Source of the DNA: Microbispora hainanensis
Lineage (GTDB): Bacteria > Actinomycetota > Actinomycetes > Streptosporangiales > Streptosporangiaceae
NCBI RefSeq assembly: GCF_006874475.1
Contig: NZ_VIRM01000036.1
Coordinates: forward strand, 1 to 64,000
Length of the DNA stretch: 64,000 nt
Direction: 5' to 3'
Positions within the stretch are counted from its first letter, which is position 1, and each line of letters begins with the position of its first letter. Both the position numbers and the translations under genes were made by a program. The notes beneath the pieces were generated by a model that ran no database searches, was not told where the DNA came from, and saw nothing but the letters and a program-made list of their open reading frames with translations. Positions 17,130 through 25,524 of this stretch are shown in pieces.

Positions 17130-18095
17130 GTGAAGATCCTGATGTTCGGCCGGGGCGTGATCGCCACCGTGTACGGCTGGGCCCTGCAACAGGCGGGACA
17201 TGACGTCGAGTTCTACGTCCGGCCGGGCCGTGCGGCGACGTACGGAGACGCGGTGGACCTCGACCTGATCGATATGCGGCGCCGGGTGTGGGGGCGGCGC
17301 GTCGTCGAGAGGTGGCCGGTGCGCTATCGCGAGGCGCTGGAGCCGGACCACGACTTCGACTTGATCGTGCTCAGCGTGCCGCACCATCGCCTCCCGGAGG
17401 CGACGGCCTTCCTGTCCCCGCGTGTCGGCCAGGCCACGGTGCTGGTCTTCGGCAACATCTGGGCCGAGCCGCTGTCCGCGATCGGCACACTCCCCGTCGA
17501 CCGGGTCGCCTGGGGCTTTCCCCAGGCCGGTGGCGGTTTCGGCGCGGACGGCGTGCTCCGTGGGGCGCTGCTGCCGTCGGTCGTCTTCGGCACCCTCGGC
17601 CCGCCCCCGACCGACCGGGAGCGGGCCGTGCGCCAGGCGTTTCGCGAGGCCGGGCTCCGGATCAAGGAGCGGCCTGACTTCCGCGGCTGGCTGTGGGTCC
17701 ATTTCGTGTCGGATGCCGGCCTGTTCTCACAGGGCCTGCGGCTGGGTTCCCTGTCCAAGCTGGCCGGGGCGACGCGCGACCTGCGCGAGGGGCTGCTGGC
17801 CGGTCGCGAGCTTCTGCCGCTCATCGAGGCGCGCGGCGTCGACCTGCGGCGTCAGAGGGGCGGTGTGCTGCTGTTCCGTGTGCCCACCTGGCTGACCGCC
17901 CCGCTGCTCGCCTGGGTGACCGCTCATTTCGCGCCCCTACGGGCGAATTTCGCCGCGCACTCCGACCCCGAGGCCGAGGAGCCGCGTGAGGTGTGCCGGG
18001 ACACCCTGGCCGAAGCACGCCGATTGGGCATCTCGGTGCCGCGGCTGGAAGCGGCGAAACCATACTTTTCCCGCGAGGCGACCGGTCGAGGTTGA
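17130..18095 (+). CDS. ketopantoate reductase (PanE/ApbA)-like oxidoreductase
   Basis: 321 residues from GTG 17130, with GAGGTG 5 nt upstream. The N-terminal Rossmann motif is FGRGVIATVYGWALQQAGHDVEFYVR (6-31), typical of NADPH-dependent 2-dehydropantoate 2-reductases. The C-terminal helical domain is divergent and lacks a clear Lys/Asn/Ser catalytic set, so the true substrate is probably not ketopantoate. It is a single gene controlled by the divergent TetR, which fits a detoxification or accessory role better than housekeeping pantothenate synthesis. Confidence 0.75.
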   Translation: MKILMFGRGVIATVYGWALQQAGHDVEFYVRPGRAATYGDAVDLDLIDMRRRVWGRRVVERWPVRYREALEPDHDFDLIVLSVPHHRLPEATAFLSPRVGQATVLVFGNIWAEPLSAIGTLPVDRVAWGFPQAGGGFGADGVLRGALLPSVVFGTLGPPPTDRERAVRQAFREAGLRIKERPDFRGWLWVHFVSDAGLFSQGLRLGSLSKLAGATRDLREGLLAGRELLPLIEARGVDLRRQRGGVLLFRVPTWLTAPLLAWVTAHFAPLRANFAAHSDPEAEEPREVCRDTLAEARRLGISVPRLEAAKPYFSREATGRG

Positions 18096-18307
18096 TTTCA
18101 CCGATGTCGTCGGTCCCGGTGGTCCATAGCCGGCTCCTCGATCCGCCGCTTCCGGAGCCGAACGCGTCGCACCGGTCGACCGACCGCCGTTCACAGGCCG
18201 GCCGGGTCTTTCCCGCCCCGCGCTGACCGGTCGGCAACGGCATGCCGCGGCGCCCGGGAAGGGCAGGCCCTCCCCGCGGGCCCGGACGCGATTCACTCGC
18301 GGTCAAG

Positions 18308-18375
18308 GCGTGGCGGGAAGGGCCGTGTGGTGGGAAGCGCCGTGTGGTGGGAAGCGCCGTGTGGTGGGAAGGGCC
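18308..18375. repeat. four tandem 17-bp repeats
   Basis: Units at 18308-18324, 18325-18341, 18342-18358 and 18359-18375 follow GTGTGGTGGGAAGCGCC; the middle two are identical, the outer two differ at one to three positions. They fill the convergent gap (18096-18397) between the PanE-like gene and the phospholipase gene, ending 22 bp from the latter's stop. No gene is visible in the gap. Confidence 0.8.
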
Positions 18376-18397
18376 TGCCGTCGATGTGGTCGCCGGA

Positions 18398-20572
18398 TCA
18401 GCCGGTGATGCTGGCCTCACCGGTCTCGAGGTGGCCGACGAACCGCTGCGACCAGCCCCCGTCGATGTCGACCGTGACCGTCACGTCGTACCAGCCGTCG
18501 CTTTCCTTCACCGGGTTCACCGTCCACGCCTCCTTGCCGTGCGCGTTGACCTTCACGGTGTGCGGCTTGCCGGAGATGTAGTTGTTGTGGGTGATCGTGA
18601 ACGTCACGCGGGTGTTGCCGTTGTTGCGCAGCCAGAGCTTCAGCTTCGGGTTCTTCGTCGACTTGCCGTCGTAGTAGTCCGCCTCGACGACGAGGTCCTT
18701 GCCCGCCGTGGCGACGTCGCCGGCGAATCGGCGCAGGAAACGGTTCGGGCCGATGACGGTGATGTCGTACGCGGTGTCGCCGGCGGAGGAGCCCACGGCG
18801 CCGGTGCCGGACACGGTCGACTCCGCGGCGACCGTGTACTGGCCCGGGAACGCGGCCGGATACTGCGCCAGCGACGGGATCCCGGCGCGGTTGTTGTACA
18901 CGGAGAAGTGGCTCGCCTTGGTCACGAACGGGGCCTCGTTGCTGAACGTCAGGTTCGCCACGGTGCCGGACGGCCCGCCGGTGAACCCGGTCAGGTTGGC
19001 GTTCGGCTGGTACGGCAGCGGCCGCGCCCGCTTGGTGCCCTCCTCCTGCGTCGGCATCGTGTTGTCGCCCGGCAGCGGGGTGTACCGCGTCTCGGGGATG
19101 AGCGGCCCGGTCTCGGGCAGGTCGGGCATGCCGTAAACGGGCTTCTCGAAGTCGAAGGCGTACGTCAGGTCGCCGCAGACCTTGCGCCGCCAGTCGCTGA
19201 TGTTGGGCGAGATGGCGGGCTTGCCGAGCGCGCTGGTCCACTTCTCGATGAACTGGATGACCGAGGTGTGGTCGGAGACCTCCGAGGTCACCCAGCCGCC
19301 GCGGGTCCAGGGCGAGACGAGGATGAGCGGCACGCGGAAGCCGAGCCCGACGGGGAGTGGCTCGGTGACGCCGTACGCGGCCATGGTGCCGGAGACGAAC
19401 TCGTCCGCCTCGCCCGGCCCCGGCACGGGCGGCGGGACGTGGTCGAACTGACCGTCGTTCTCGTCGTAGTTGATCATCACCACGGTCGAGTCGAACACGT
19501 CGGGGTCGGCGTTGAGGGCCTCGAGCACGCCGCGGAGGAAGTACGCGCCGTTGCTGGGCGCCGTGACCGGGTGCTCGGAGAAGAACTGGTTGTTCACGAT
19601 CCAGTTCACCTGCGGCAGGGTGCCCCCGAGCACGTCGGCGCGGATCGCGGCGATGAGGTTGTCGGCGTTGCCCGACAGCCCGGTGACCGGCTCGGGGACG
19701 TTCTTCACGCCGTTGTCGTAGAAGACGTCGCCCGGTGCGGCCGTCCCGCCCTGGGTGGGGTCGAGTTTGCCGAAGGTGTTGAAATACTCCAGGCCGTTGT
19801 CGCCGTAGTCGTCGGCGCACTGGTAGACCCGCCAGCTGACGCCCGCCTTCTGGAGCGTCTCGGCGTAGGACTCCCAGGGCAGGAACTTGCCGCGCTCGTC
19901 GCCGCCGTCGTACGCGGTGAAGCTGCCGTGCTTGTGGTCGGCGTTGATCGTTCCGCCCCACAGGAAGGTGCGGTTGGGCCCGGTGGCGCTGAGCACGGAG
20001 CAGTGGTAGGCGTCGCCGACCGTGTAGGCGTCGGCGAGGGCGTAGTGGAACGGCAGGTCACGGCGGTCCAGGTAGCCCAGCGTGGTCGGGCCGCCCTTGG
20101 CGTAGTACCAGCCGTTCATGAGGCCGCCGTACCAGGCGCCGTGCTGGTCGGTCCAACCGTGGCTGGTGCCGCCGTAGTTGGCGGCGCCGAGCTCGGCGCT
20201 CGGCGGGGTCGCCCCACTCCAGGTCTTGGCGCCGCTCAGCCGCCACGGGTACTGCGTCTCGGCCCCGTCGGTCAACGTCTTCGGCTGCTCCCAGACGGTC
20301 TTGCCACCGGGGAGCACGATGGTCGAGCGGTCACCGAAACCGCGCACGCCCTTCATCGCGCCGAAGTAGTGATCGAAGCTGCGGTTCTCCTGCATGATCA
20401 CGATGACGTGCTTGACGTCACGGATGTCGCCGTACGGCTTGGGCGGGTGACCGGGCTTCTTCTGCGGGGTGGCCGCGGCGGCGCTCGCGCCGGGCAACGC
20501 GGCGCCGACGGCGGCCGCTCCTGTTACGGCAGCGGCAGTGCCGAGGAAGTTTCTGCGGGACAGTTCAGGCAT
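18398..20572 (-). CDS. Tat-exported phospholipase C (phosphocholine-type)
   Basis: 724 residues, normal for bacterial PLC/acid-phosphatase-like (phosphoesterase, PF04185) enzymes. Residues 5-11 are SRRNFLG, a twin-arginine signal, with cleavage expected after ASAAAA near 34. The catalytic domain opens with QENRSFDHYFG (61-71), and NYDENDGQFDHV and SDHTSVIQFIEKW carry other metal-binding residues. Two C-terminal DUF756-type beta domains follow (about 500-720). It hydrolyses phosphatidylcholine-like lipids outside the cell, releasing phosphate-containing head groups. It stands alone; a hairpin lies just upstream of its start. Confidence 0.92.
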   Translation of the reverse strand: MPELSRRNFLGTAAAVTGAAAVGAALPGASAAAATPQKKPGHPPKPYGDIRDVKHVIVIMQENRSFDHYFGAMKGVRGFGDRSTIVLPGGKTVWEQPKTLTDGAETQYPWRLSGAKTWSGATPPSAELGAANYGGTSHGWTDQHGAWYGGLMNGWYYAKGGPTTLGYLDRRDLPFHYALADAYTVGDAYHCSVLSATGPNRTFLWGGTINADHKHGSFTAYDGGDERGKFLPWESYAETLQKAGVSWRVYQCADDYGDNGLEYFNTFGKLDPTQGGTAAPGDVFYDNGVKNVPEPVTGLSGNADNLIAAIRADVLGGTLPQVNWIVNNQFFSEHPVTAPSNGAYFLRGVLEALNADPDVFDSTVVMINYDENDGQFDHVPPPVPGPGEADEFVSGTMAAYGVTEPLPVGLGFRVPLILVSPWTRGGWVTSEVSDHTSVIQFIEKWTSALGKPAISPNISDWRRKVCGDLTYAFDFEKPVYGMPDLPETGPLIPETRYTPLPGDNTMPTQEEGTKRARPLPYQPNANLTGFTGGPSGTVANLTFSNEAPFVTKASHFSVYNNRAGIPSLAQYPAAFPGQYTVAAESTVSGTGAVGSSAGDTAYDITVIGPNRFLRRFAGDVATAGKDLVVEADYYDGKSTKNPKLKLWLRNNGNTRVTFTITHNNYISGKPHTVKVNAHGKEAWTVNPVKESDGWYDVTVTVDIDGGWSQRFVGHLETGEASITG

Positions 20573-20587
20573 GGCTTCAGACCTTCA

Positions 20588-20608
20588 CGTGCGGAATGTG
20601 GCCGCACG
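20588..20608. promoter_or_regulatory. inverted repeat in the phospholipase leader
   Basis: CGTGCGG (20588-20594) and CCGCACG (20602-20608) form a perfect 7-bp inverted repeat 16 nt upstream of the phospholipase start codon. It could be an operator or a leader hairpin affecting translation. No recognisable Pho box was seen. Confidence 0.35.
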
Positions 20609-20819
20609 ACGCTAACCGCGAGATCTTGCCCGGAGGCGACGGGAAGCCAAAGCCGACATTGCCGATCGGTGCCGTCCGTACGGGCACGAAGGCAGCCAAA
20701 GCAGGCCAGCGACACGGACCACCCCCCACGGGGATCAGCAAGCTGTTCCAGGCCGCGCGTAGCAACTCGTGAAGTCGCGCCGGTGCTCAGCGAGGGGCCG
20801 TGATGATAGGCAGAGTGAC

Positions 20820-21404
20820 GTGCACGAGCATGCGGTCATTCTGAATGAACTGGCGCAGGGCCTTCGTCCGATGCCGCAGGGTGTCGTCTGGTTCGAGGGG
20901 CTGGAAGCCGAGCACCAGTTGGTCGTGCTCCGCGAGCTTGCCTACTACTGCATGCAGGCCGGTGCCGTCGCCGAGGACGGGCCGGAAAGTGTCCAGTTGG
21001 CGGGTATTCGGGTCACCCACACTCCGGCGGTACTGATAACGCGCGGGCGACTGCCCGGGCAACTGGCGAAGATCGTCAATCTGCCACAGGACGAGCACGT
21101 CAAGGCATTCCGTCTTCTGGTCGCGCTCCTGACGGTCGCGGATGGGCGTCGGCGTGAGCGCTACTGCGCCGCCGGATGCGGCCACGCATGGCACCACCTG
21201 AAGAACCTACGCGAAACGGAACGGCCACTGCCCGATCGCGAAGGGATCCGGGCCTCTGAACAAGCTTGCCGGCCTGGCGCTGCGTACAGCGACCGCTACC
21301 GCGACGCCCGTTCATGCGACCAGCCCGTAACCGCCTCCAGCGGGGCTGACTGGCTCCGTTTTCAAGCAATTCGCTTATTACGAGCGGGATGGGCGCTTGT
21401 GTAA
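20820..21404 (+). CDS. DUF5958-like protein
   Basis: 194 residues from GTG 20820. The core resembles the DUF5958 family: VILNELAQGLRPM, VVWFEGLEAEHQLVVLRELAYYC, THTPAVLITRG, KAFRLLVALLTVADGRRRERYC and CGHAWHHL. Function is not known. After about residue 125 the protein continues with an Arg-rich, low-complexity tail; family members as I recall them end near this point, so a frameshift may have extended this copy. The next small gene starts within a few bases of its stop. Confidence 0.6.
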   Translation: MHEHAVILNELAQGLRPMPQGVVWFEGLEAEHQLVVLRELAYYCMQAGAVAEDGPESVQLAGIRVTHTPAVLITRGRLPGQLAKIVNLPQDEHVKAFRLLVALLTVADGRRRERYCAAGCGHAWHHLKNLRETERPLPDREGIRASEQACRPGAAYSDRYRDARSCDQPVTASSGADWLRFQAIRLLRAGWALV

Positions 21405-21414
21405 CGTGCCGTTC

Positions 21415-21750
21415 GTGACTGCCGAACCGCATCCCCGCCTGACGGATGTGTTTCCCGACCTCGCCGCCGAGATCATCACTCTGCTGCGCGAGCAGGACGA
21501 AAGCGATCCGCTCGCCGACACGGTCAAGGACCTGCTGTTCTACGGCGTGTGCACCTGTAAACCCACGTGCGCCAACCTCTTGACCGCCCCGCCAGGGTCT
21601 TCAGGTTGCTATGTGGTGCAGTTGGAACGCGACGGTGACCACGTTGTCTGGCTGAGCTTGGACTCGACCGCGACGAAGATCACGGACATCGAGGTTCTCG
21701 ACGGACGGGACCTCGGTCCGGCGAGCCGCCGGCAGAGCCCCTCTGTCTGA
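21415..21750 (+). CDS. hypothetical protein, about 111 residues
   Basis: GTG 21415 (VTAEPHPRL) is taken as start; in-frame alternatives are GTG 21406 and TTG 21397. The product is acidic, with LAAEIITLLREQ, a Cys-containing motif GVCTCKPTC (candidate metal or disulfide site) and GCYVVQLERDGDHVVWLSLDS. I recognise no named family. It directly follows the DUF5958-like gene and is probably in its operon. It converges on the PAS gene at 21810. Confidence 0.5.
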   Translation: MTAEPHPRLTDVFPDLAAEIITLLREQDESDPLADTVKDLLFYGVCTCKPTCANLLTAPPGSSGCYVVQLERDGDHVVWLSLDSTATKITDIEVLDGRDLGPASRRQSPSV

Positions 21751-21809
21751 CGAGGCCTCGCGGCTTTCGCGTATCGGCCTGTCACCGTCATGGGCAGGAA
21801 AGATCGAGG

Positions 21810-22241
21810 TCAGGGCAGCATTTCTCGCTCGAAGGATTCGCGTCCTGACGTGTCGAACCGGGCGCAGAGCTCCTGGATCTCGTCCTTGAGAAGGACGATC
21901 TGCGAGAAGCCGACCAGCTCGCCGTCCACTCGGATCGGTGAGACCGTGACCAGGATCGTGGTTTTGCCGTACGGCCTGGCGACGTAGCGCACCGGCTCGA
22001 CGCGGCCCTCTTCGAAGAGCCGGAGCATGGCGTCGAAACGGGGATTGGTCACCGCTCGGCGATGTCGCTTCCGGACGTCGTCTCCGATGTATTCGGGCTT
22101 CCGGTCGAGGTGCTCCGAAGCCCACTTGTTGTAGTACATCACCGTTCCGTGGCGATCCAGGATGGTGACTCCGACGCCGGCCTGTTCGAGGATCCGGTCC
22201 GCCCATTGGTCCAAACCCCAGTCCGCGGCGATGTGGTTCAT
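21810..22241 (-). CDS. single PAS-domain protein
   Basis: 143 residues, with GGGAGG 5 nt before the ATG. Essentially one PAS domain: VGVTILDRHGTVMYYNKWASEHL (22-44), the FDAMLRLFEEGRVEPVRY middle and TTILVTVSPIRVDGELVGFSQIV end. No kinase, GGDEF or DNA-binding domain is attached, so it would signal by binding a partner. It is divergent from the LysR-type gene at 22391, and the two may respond to one signal. Confidence 0.8.
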   Translation of the reverse strand: MNHIAADWGLDQWADRILEQAGVGVTILDRHGTVMYYNKWASEHLDRKPEYIGDDVRKRHRRAVTNPRFDAMLRLFEEGRVEPVRYVARPYGKTTILVTVSPIRVDGELVGFSQIVLLKDEIQELCARFDTSGRESFEREMLP

Positions 22242-22329
22242 TCATGCCTCCCAATGGGGAATCTGTAGATCCTGTTATCAGTACAAAGTCTTGACGTCTG
22301 CACCCGAGTTCACAATGAGTTCTTCTGGG

Positions 22330-22350
22330 GGCGAGCCTTCGGCTCACCCG
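22330..22350. promoter_or_regulatory. hairpin in the PAS/LysR divergent region
   Basis: GGGCGAGCC (22330-22338) and GGCTCACCC (22342-22350) form an imperfect inverted repeat (one mismatch) with a 3-nt loop, about 40 nt before the lysR start. It is a candidate LysR autoregulatory site or leader hairpin. Confidence 0.3.
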
Positions 22351-22390
22351 AAGCCTCCCCAGTGGGACCGAGGTGGGTAGCGTCTCGACC

Positions 22391-23314
22391 ATGACGTACG
22401 ACCTGACCGATCTTCAGCTGTTCCTACAGGTAGTCGACGAGGGCAGCATCACCGGGGGCGCGGAGCGGTCACACCTGTCGCTGGCTTCGGCCAGCACGAG
22501 GATCAAGGCGATGGAGAAGGCTCTGGGAGCGCCGCTGCTGATCCGGCATCGCCGTGGTGTCGTGCCGTCACCGGCAGGGTGGCTGCTGGTGGCCCATGCC
22601 CGTCAGGTCGTTGAGCAGATTGCTCGGATGCGTTCTGAATTGTCGCGATATTCCGACGGCCTGCGGTCCACATTGGTGATCTCGGCGAATACTTCGGCAA
22701 CCGAAACGCTCGTGTCGTCGGTGATAGTCGGCTTCATGGCCGACAATCCCGACATCGACCTGGAGCTGGAGGAGCGGCCGAGCCACGAGATAGTCGCCGC
22801 CGTCACCGACGGCCGGGCGGAGCTGGGGATCATCGCCGACACGGTGGACTCGGGCCGGCTGGAACGGGCGATGCTGCGTCCCGACCCGCTGGTCGTCGTC
22901 ACGCCGCCAGGCCACGCGCTGGCCGCGCGGGCTCACGTCGCGTTCAGCGAGTGCCTCGGCCACCCGTTCGTCGGCTTCACCGAGGGGAACCCGCTGCAGG
23001 AGCACCTGAGCGGGCAGGCCCAGCCGCTCGGGCTCCGCCCTCGCTATCGGGCGCATCTGCCGACGACGGAGGCGATCTGCAGCGCGGTGGCGGCCGGCGT
23101 CGGCATCGCGGTGGTTCCCGCGCGCGCGATCGACCGTTGGCGGCGTACGTACGACCTGCGGGTCGTGGACCTGACGAACTCCTGGGCCAAGCGCAACCTG
23201 CTGTTGTGCGGCCGGCGCTGGTCCGGGCTCTCCGGCGCCGCGGCGGCGCTCGCCGTACGCCTCACCGCACACGAGGTGCCCCCCGCCCCACCGGACGACG
23301 GCGGCGTGGCCTGA
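22391..23314 (+). CDS. LysR-family transcriptional regulator
   Basis: 307 residues from the ATG at 22391. The winged HTH covers 1-60 (LFLQVVDEGSITGGAERSHLSLASASTRIKAME), and a LysR substrate domain covers about 90-300. The target is unknown; by LysR habit it should act on the divergent gene, here the PAS protein. It converges on the tetR gene at 23339 with a 24-bp gap. Confidence 0.9.
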   Translation: MTYDLTDLQLFLQVVDEGSITGGAERSHLSLASASTRIKAMEKALGAPLLIRHRRGVVPSPAGWLLVAHARQVVEQIARMRSELSRYSDGLRSTLVISANTSATETLVSSVIVGFMADNPDIDLELEERPSHEIVAAVTDGRAELGIIADTVDSGRLERAMLRPDPLVVVTPPGHALAARAHVAFSECLGHPFVGFTEGNPLQEHLSGQAQPLGLRPRYRAHLPTTEAICSAVAAGVGIAVVPARAIDRWRRTYDLRVVDLTNSWAKRNLLLCGRRWSGLSGAAAALAVRLTAHEVPPAPPDDGGVA

Positions 23315-23338
23315 GCGTGGGAGAGGGCGCCGCCTGGT

Positions 23339-23965
23339 TCACCGGCCGTAGAGCAGCGAGGTCCACGCATTGGTGAGCACGTCGATGAGGACCTGCTCGT
23401 CGTCGAAGGGCGGCACCCCTGCGGCGGCGAGGTAGTAGAGCCGTTCGCCCAGCCAGGTCAGCGAGGCGGCCACGGCGCGTACGTCCGCGTCGCCGAGGTG
23501 CCGCAGCGCCTCCGGGTCGGATCGGATGCGGGCCACGGCGGCCTCGGTGAACAGGTCCATCTGTTCGAGCCACAGGGCGCGCAGGTCGTCATCGGAGCCC
23601 CAGCTCTCCACGATCGCCATGAGCACGCCCGCGTTCGCGCGCCACAGCCGTGCGCCGTCGGTCACGCCGGCCCGGAGCGCGGCAGCCGGGTCCTGCCGCC
23701 CGCCGGTCCAGGGCTCGGCCGCCTGCTGTCCCTGCGTCACGGCCTCGCGTACGAGCTCGGCGAGCACCGCCTGCTTACTCGGGAAATAGAAGTAGAAGCT
23801 GGCCCGGGACACCTTGGCCGCGGTCAGGATGTCGCTCACGCTCAGGGTGTCGAAGCAGCGCTCCCGCAGCAGCTCACGCGTCGCCGACAGGATGCGCTCC
23901 CGAAGCTCTGCGGAGGCCGCGGCGCCCGAACGGCGCGCGGAGGGAACGGTGCGCTTGGAAGACAT
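23339..23965 (-). CDS. TetR-family repressor of the VOC/AKR operon
   Basis: 208 residues from the ATG at 23965. The N-terminal HTH has LSVSDILTAAKVSRASFYFYFPSKQAVLAEL (41-71). The C-terminal ligand domain is helical. It faces the VOC gene at 24054 across an 88-bp gap with two palindromes (23986-24033), the expected operator pair for autoregulation and repression of the operon. Confidence 0.92.
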   Translation of the reverse strand: MSSKRTVPSARRSGAAASAELRERILSATRELLRERCFDTLSVSDILTAAKVSRASFYFYFPSKQAVLAELVREAVTQGQQAAEPWTGGRQDPAAALRAGVTDGARLWRANAGVLMAIVESWGSDDDLRALWLEQMDLFTEAAVARIRSDPEALRHLGDADVRAVAASLTWLGERLYYLAAAGVPPFDDEQVLIDVLTNAWTSLLYGR

Positions 23966-23985
23966 GCGACCAAGAGTACGACGGC

Positions 23986-24033
23986 ATGTATGGACGGCAC
24001 GTCCATACATTTGATCTGGACGATATGTCCAGA
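23986..24033. promoter_or_regulatory. two TetR operator palindromes
   Basis: ATGTATGGAC (23986-23995) and GTCCATACAT (24001-24010) are perfect 10-bp arms around GGCAC. TCTGGAC (24015-24021) and GTCCAGA (24027-24033) are 7-bp arms around GATAT. Both share the core TGGAC-N5-GTCCA, with centres about 26 bp apart, and fill the gap between the divergent tetR and VOC genes. Confidence 0.7.
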
Positions 24034-24053
24034 CAGTGTGTATGGTCCTTGCC

Positions 24054-24500
24054 ATGACGCACATCGCGATCCATCTGGTCGTCTCCGATCCCGACAAGGC
24101 CGCCGCCTGGTACGCCGAGGCATTGGGCGCGCGCGAGACCGGCCGTCTCACCCTGCCCGGAGGGCGCACCCTGACCGTCGACCTCGTGCTCGGCGACACC
24201 CGTCTCGCTGTGGCAGGGGAGATGCCCGAGCGGGGCATGTGTTCCCCGGCCGCGCTCGGCGGCACGTCCGCGGCCCTGCACCTGCAGGTCGCGGACGTCG
24301 ACGCCGCCTGGGAACGGGCGCTGAAGGAGGGCGCCACGGTCTTCGAGCCCCTGCACGACGCCTTCTGGGGTGAGCGCACCGGCCAGTTGCTCGACCCGTA
24401 CGGGCATCGCTGGGCACTGAACCAGCACATAAGAGACGTGTCGCAGGAAGAGATCGCCGCCGCCGCCGCGAAGCTGTTCACCGGATCGGTGACGGCATGA
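24054..24500 (+). CDS. VOC-fold (glyoxalase-like) protein
   Basis: 148 residues from the ATG at 24054. Two beta-alpha-beta modules are visible: IAIHLVVSDPDKAAAWYAEALGA, and ALHLQVADVDAAWERALKEGA ending FWGERTGQLLDPYGHRWALNQH. The YGHRW ending with acidic and His residues is typical of PhnB/glyoxalase-like VOC proteins; the reaction is unknown. It overlaps the aldo-keto reductase by 4 nt (ATGA), and both are under the divergent TetR. Confidence 0.88.
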   Translation: MTHIAIHLVVSDPDKAAAWYAEALGARETGRLTLPGGRTLTVDLVLGDTRLAVAGEMPERGMCSPAALGGTSAALHLQVADVDAAWERALKEGATVFEPLHDAFWGERTGQLLDPYGHRWALNQHIRDVSQEEIAAAAAKLFTGSVTA

Positions 24501-25501
24501 GATACCGGACGCTGGGCGCGAGCGGCCTGCGGGTCTCCGAGCTGATCCTGGGCGCCATGACCTTCGGCGAGCAGGGCGGCGTCGGCGCGCCGCTGCCGGA
24601 GTGCCGGCGCATGCTCGACCTGTACGCCGAGGCCGGCGGCAACATGATCGACACTGCGATCAACTACCGCGACGGGGCCAGCGAGCGGATACTCGGCGAG
24701 CTGCTGGAGGGCAGGCGCGAGTCGTTCGTGCTGGGCACGAAATACACCGTGTCGCGCGACCGCGCCGACCCCAACGCGGCCGGGAACCACCGCAAGAACC
24801 TGCGGGCGTCGCTGGAGACCAGCCTGCGCCGGCTGCGTACGGACTACCTGGACGTCTACTGGGTGCACATGTGGGACCGCGACACGCCGATCGAGGAGAC
24901 CATGCGCGCACTGGACGACGCGGTCCGCTCCGGCAAGGTTCTGTACGTGGGGATCTCCGACGCCCCCGCTTGGATCGTGTCGCGGGCCAACACGCTGGCG
25001 CAGTGGCATGGGTGGAGCCCGTTCATCGGTCTCCAGGTGCCGTACAGCCTGCTCCAGCGTGACATCGAACGCGAGCTGCTGCCGATGGCCGAGTCGCTGG
25101 GGCTGGGCGTCACCGCGTGGAGCCCGCTGGGCGGCGGCGTGCTGTCCGGCAAGTACACCCGCCCCGGCGCCCCCGCGACCGGTGGCCGGCTGAAGGCGGA
25201 GTCGCTCTCGGCCCGTGATCACGCGATGTCCCGGGTGGTGCAGGACGTCGCCGACGACCTCGGCGCGACGCCCTCCCAGGTGGCCATCGCGTGGACCGCG
25301 AGCCGGTCGCGCGTGATCCATCCCATCGTCGGGGCGCGCGATCTCGACCAGCTCCGCGACAACCTCGCCGCCGCCGACCTCACCCTGCCGCCGGAAAGCA
25401 TCGCCCGTCTGGAGGAGGCCACCGGCTTCGAGCTCGGATTCCCCGGGGACTTCATCTCCCAGACGTCCCCGTGGGTCTTCGGTTCGGCGCTCGTGGGCTG
25501 A
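24497..25501 (+). CDS. aldo/keto reductase
   Basis: 334 residues. The catalytic tetrad is recognisable: D52, Y57 (NYRDG), K82 (LGTKY) and His in YWVHMWD near 124. The C-terminal NADPH-binding part is present (HPIVGARDLDQLRDNL). It reduces aldehydes or ketones with NADPH. With the VOC protein and the TetR it looks like an inducible carbonyl-detoxification operon. It ends 23 bp from the convergent gene at 25525. Confidence 0.93.
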   Translation: MRYRTLGASGLRVSELILGAMTFGEQGGVGAPLPECRRMLDLYAEAGGNMIDTAINYRDGASERILGELLEGRRESFVLGTKYTVSRDRADPNAAGNHRKNLRASLETSLRRLRTDYLDVYWVHMWDRDTPIEETMRALDDAVRSGKVLYVGISDAPAWIVSRANTLAQWHGWSPFIGLQVPYSLLQRDIERELLPMAESLGLGVTAWSPLGGGVLSGKYTRPGAPATGGRLKAESLSARDHAMSRVVQDVADDLGATPSQVAIAWTASRSRVIHPIVGARDLDQLRDNLAAADLTLPPESIARLEEATGFELGFPGDFISQTSPWVFGSALVG

Positions 25502-25524
25502 CGTCACGAAAAAGCCGGACCTTC

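Noticed and set aside
18308..18375. CRISPR array
   Set aside because: The units are contiguous 17-mers with no spacers, and no cas gene is present. The Cas4-like domain at 2.7-6.9 kb is fused to a helicase and not linked to any array.
18242..20803. Very long open frame on the plus strand across the phospholipase gene
   Set aside because: It is the GC3-driven shadow of the Tat-exported phospholipase on the other strand: composition is Arg/Val/Gly-biased and no domain is recognisable.
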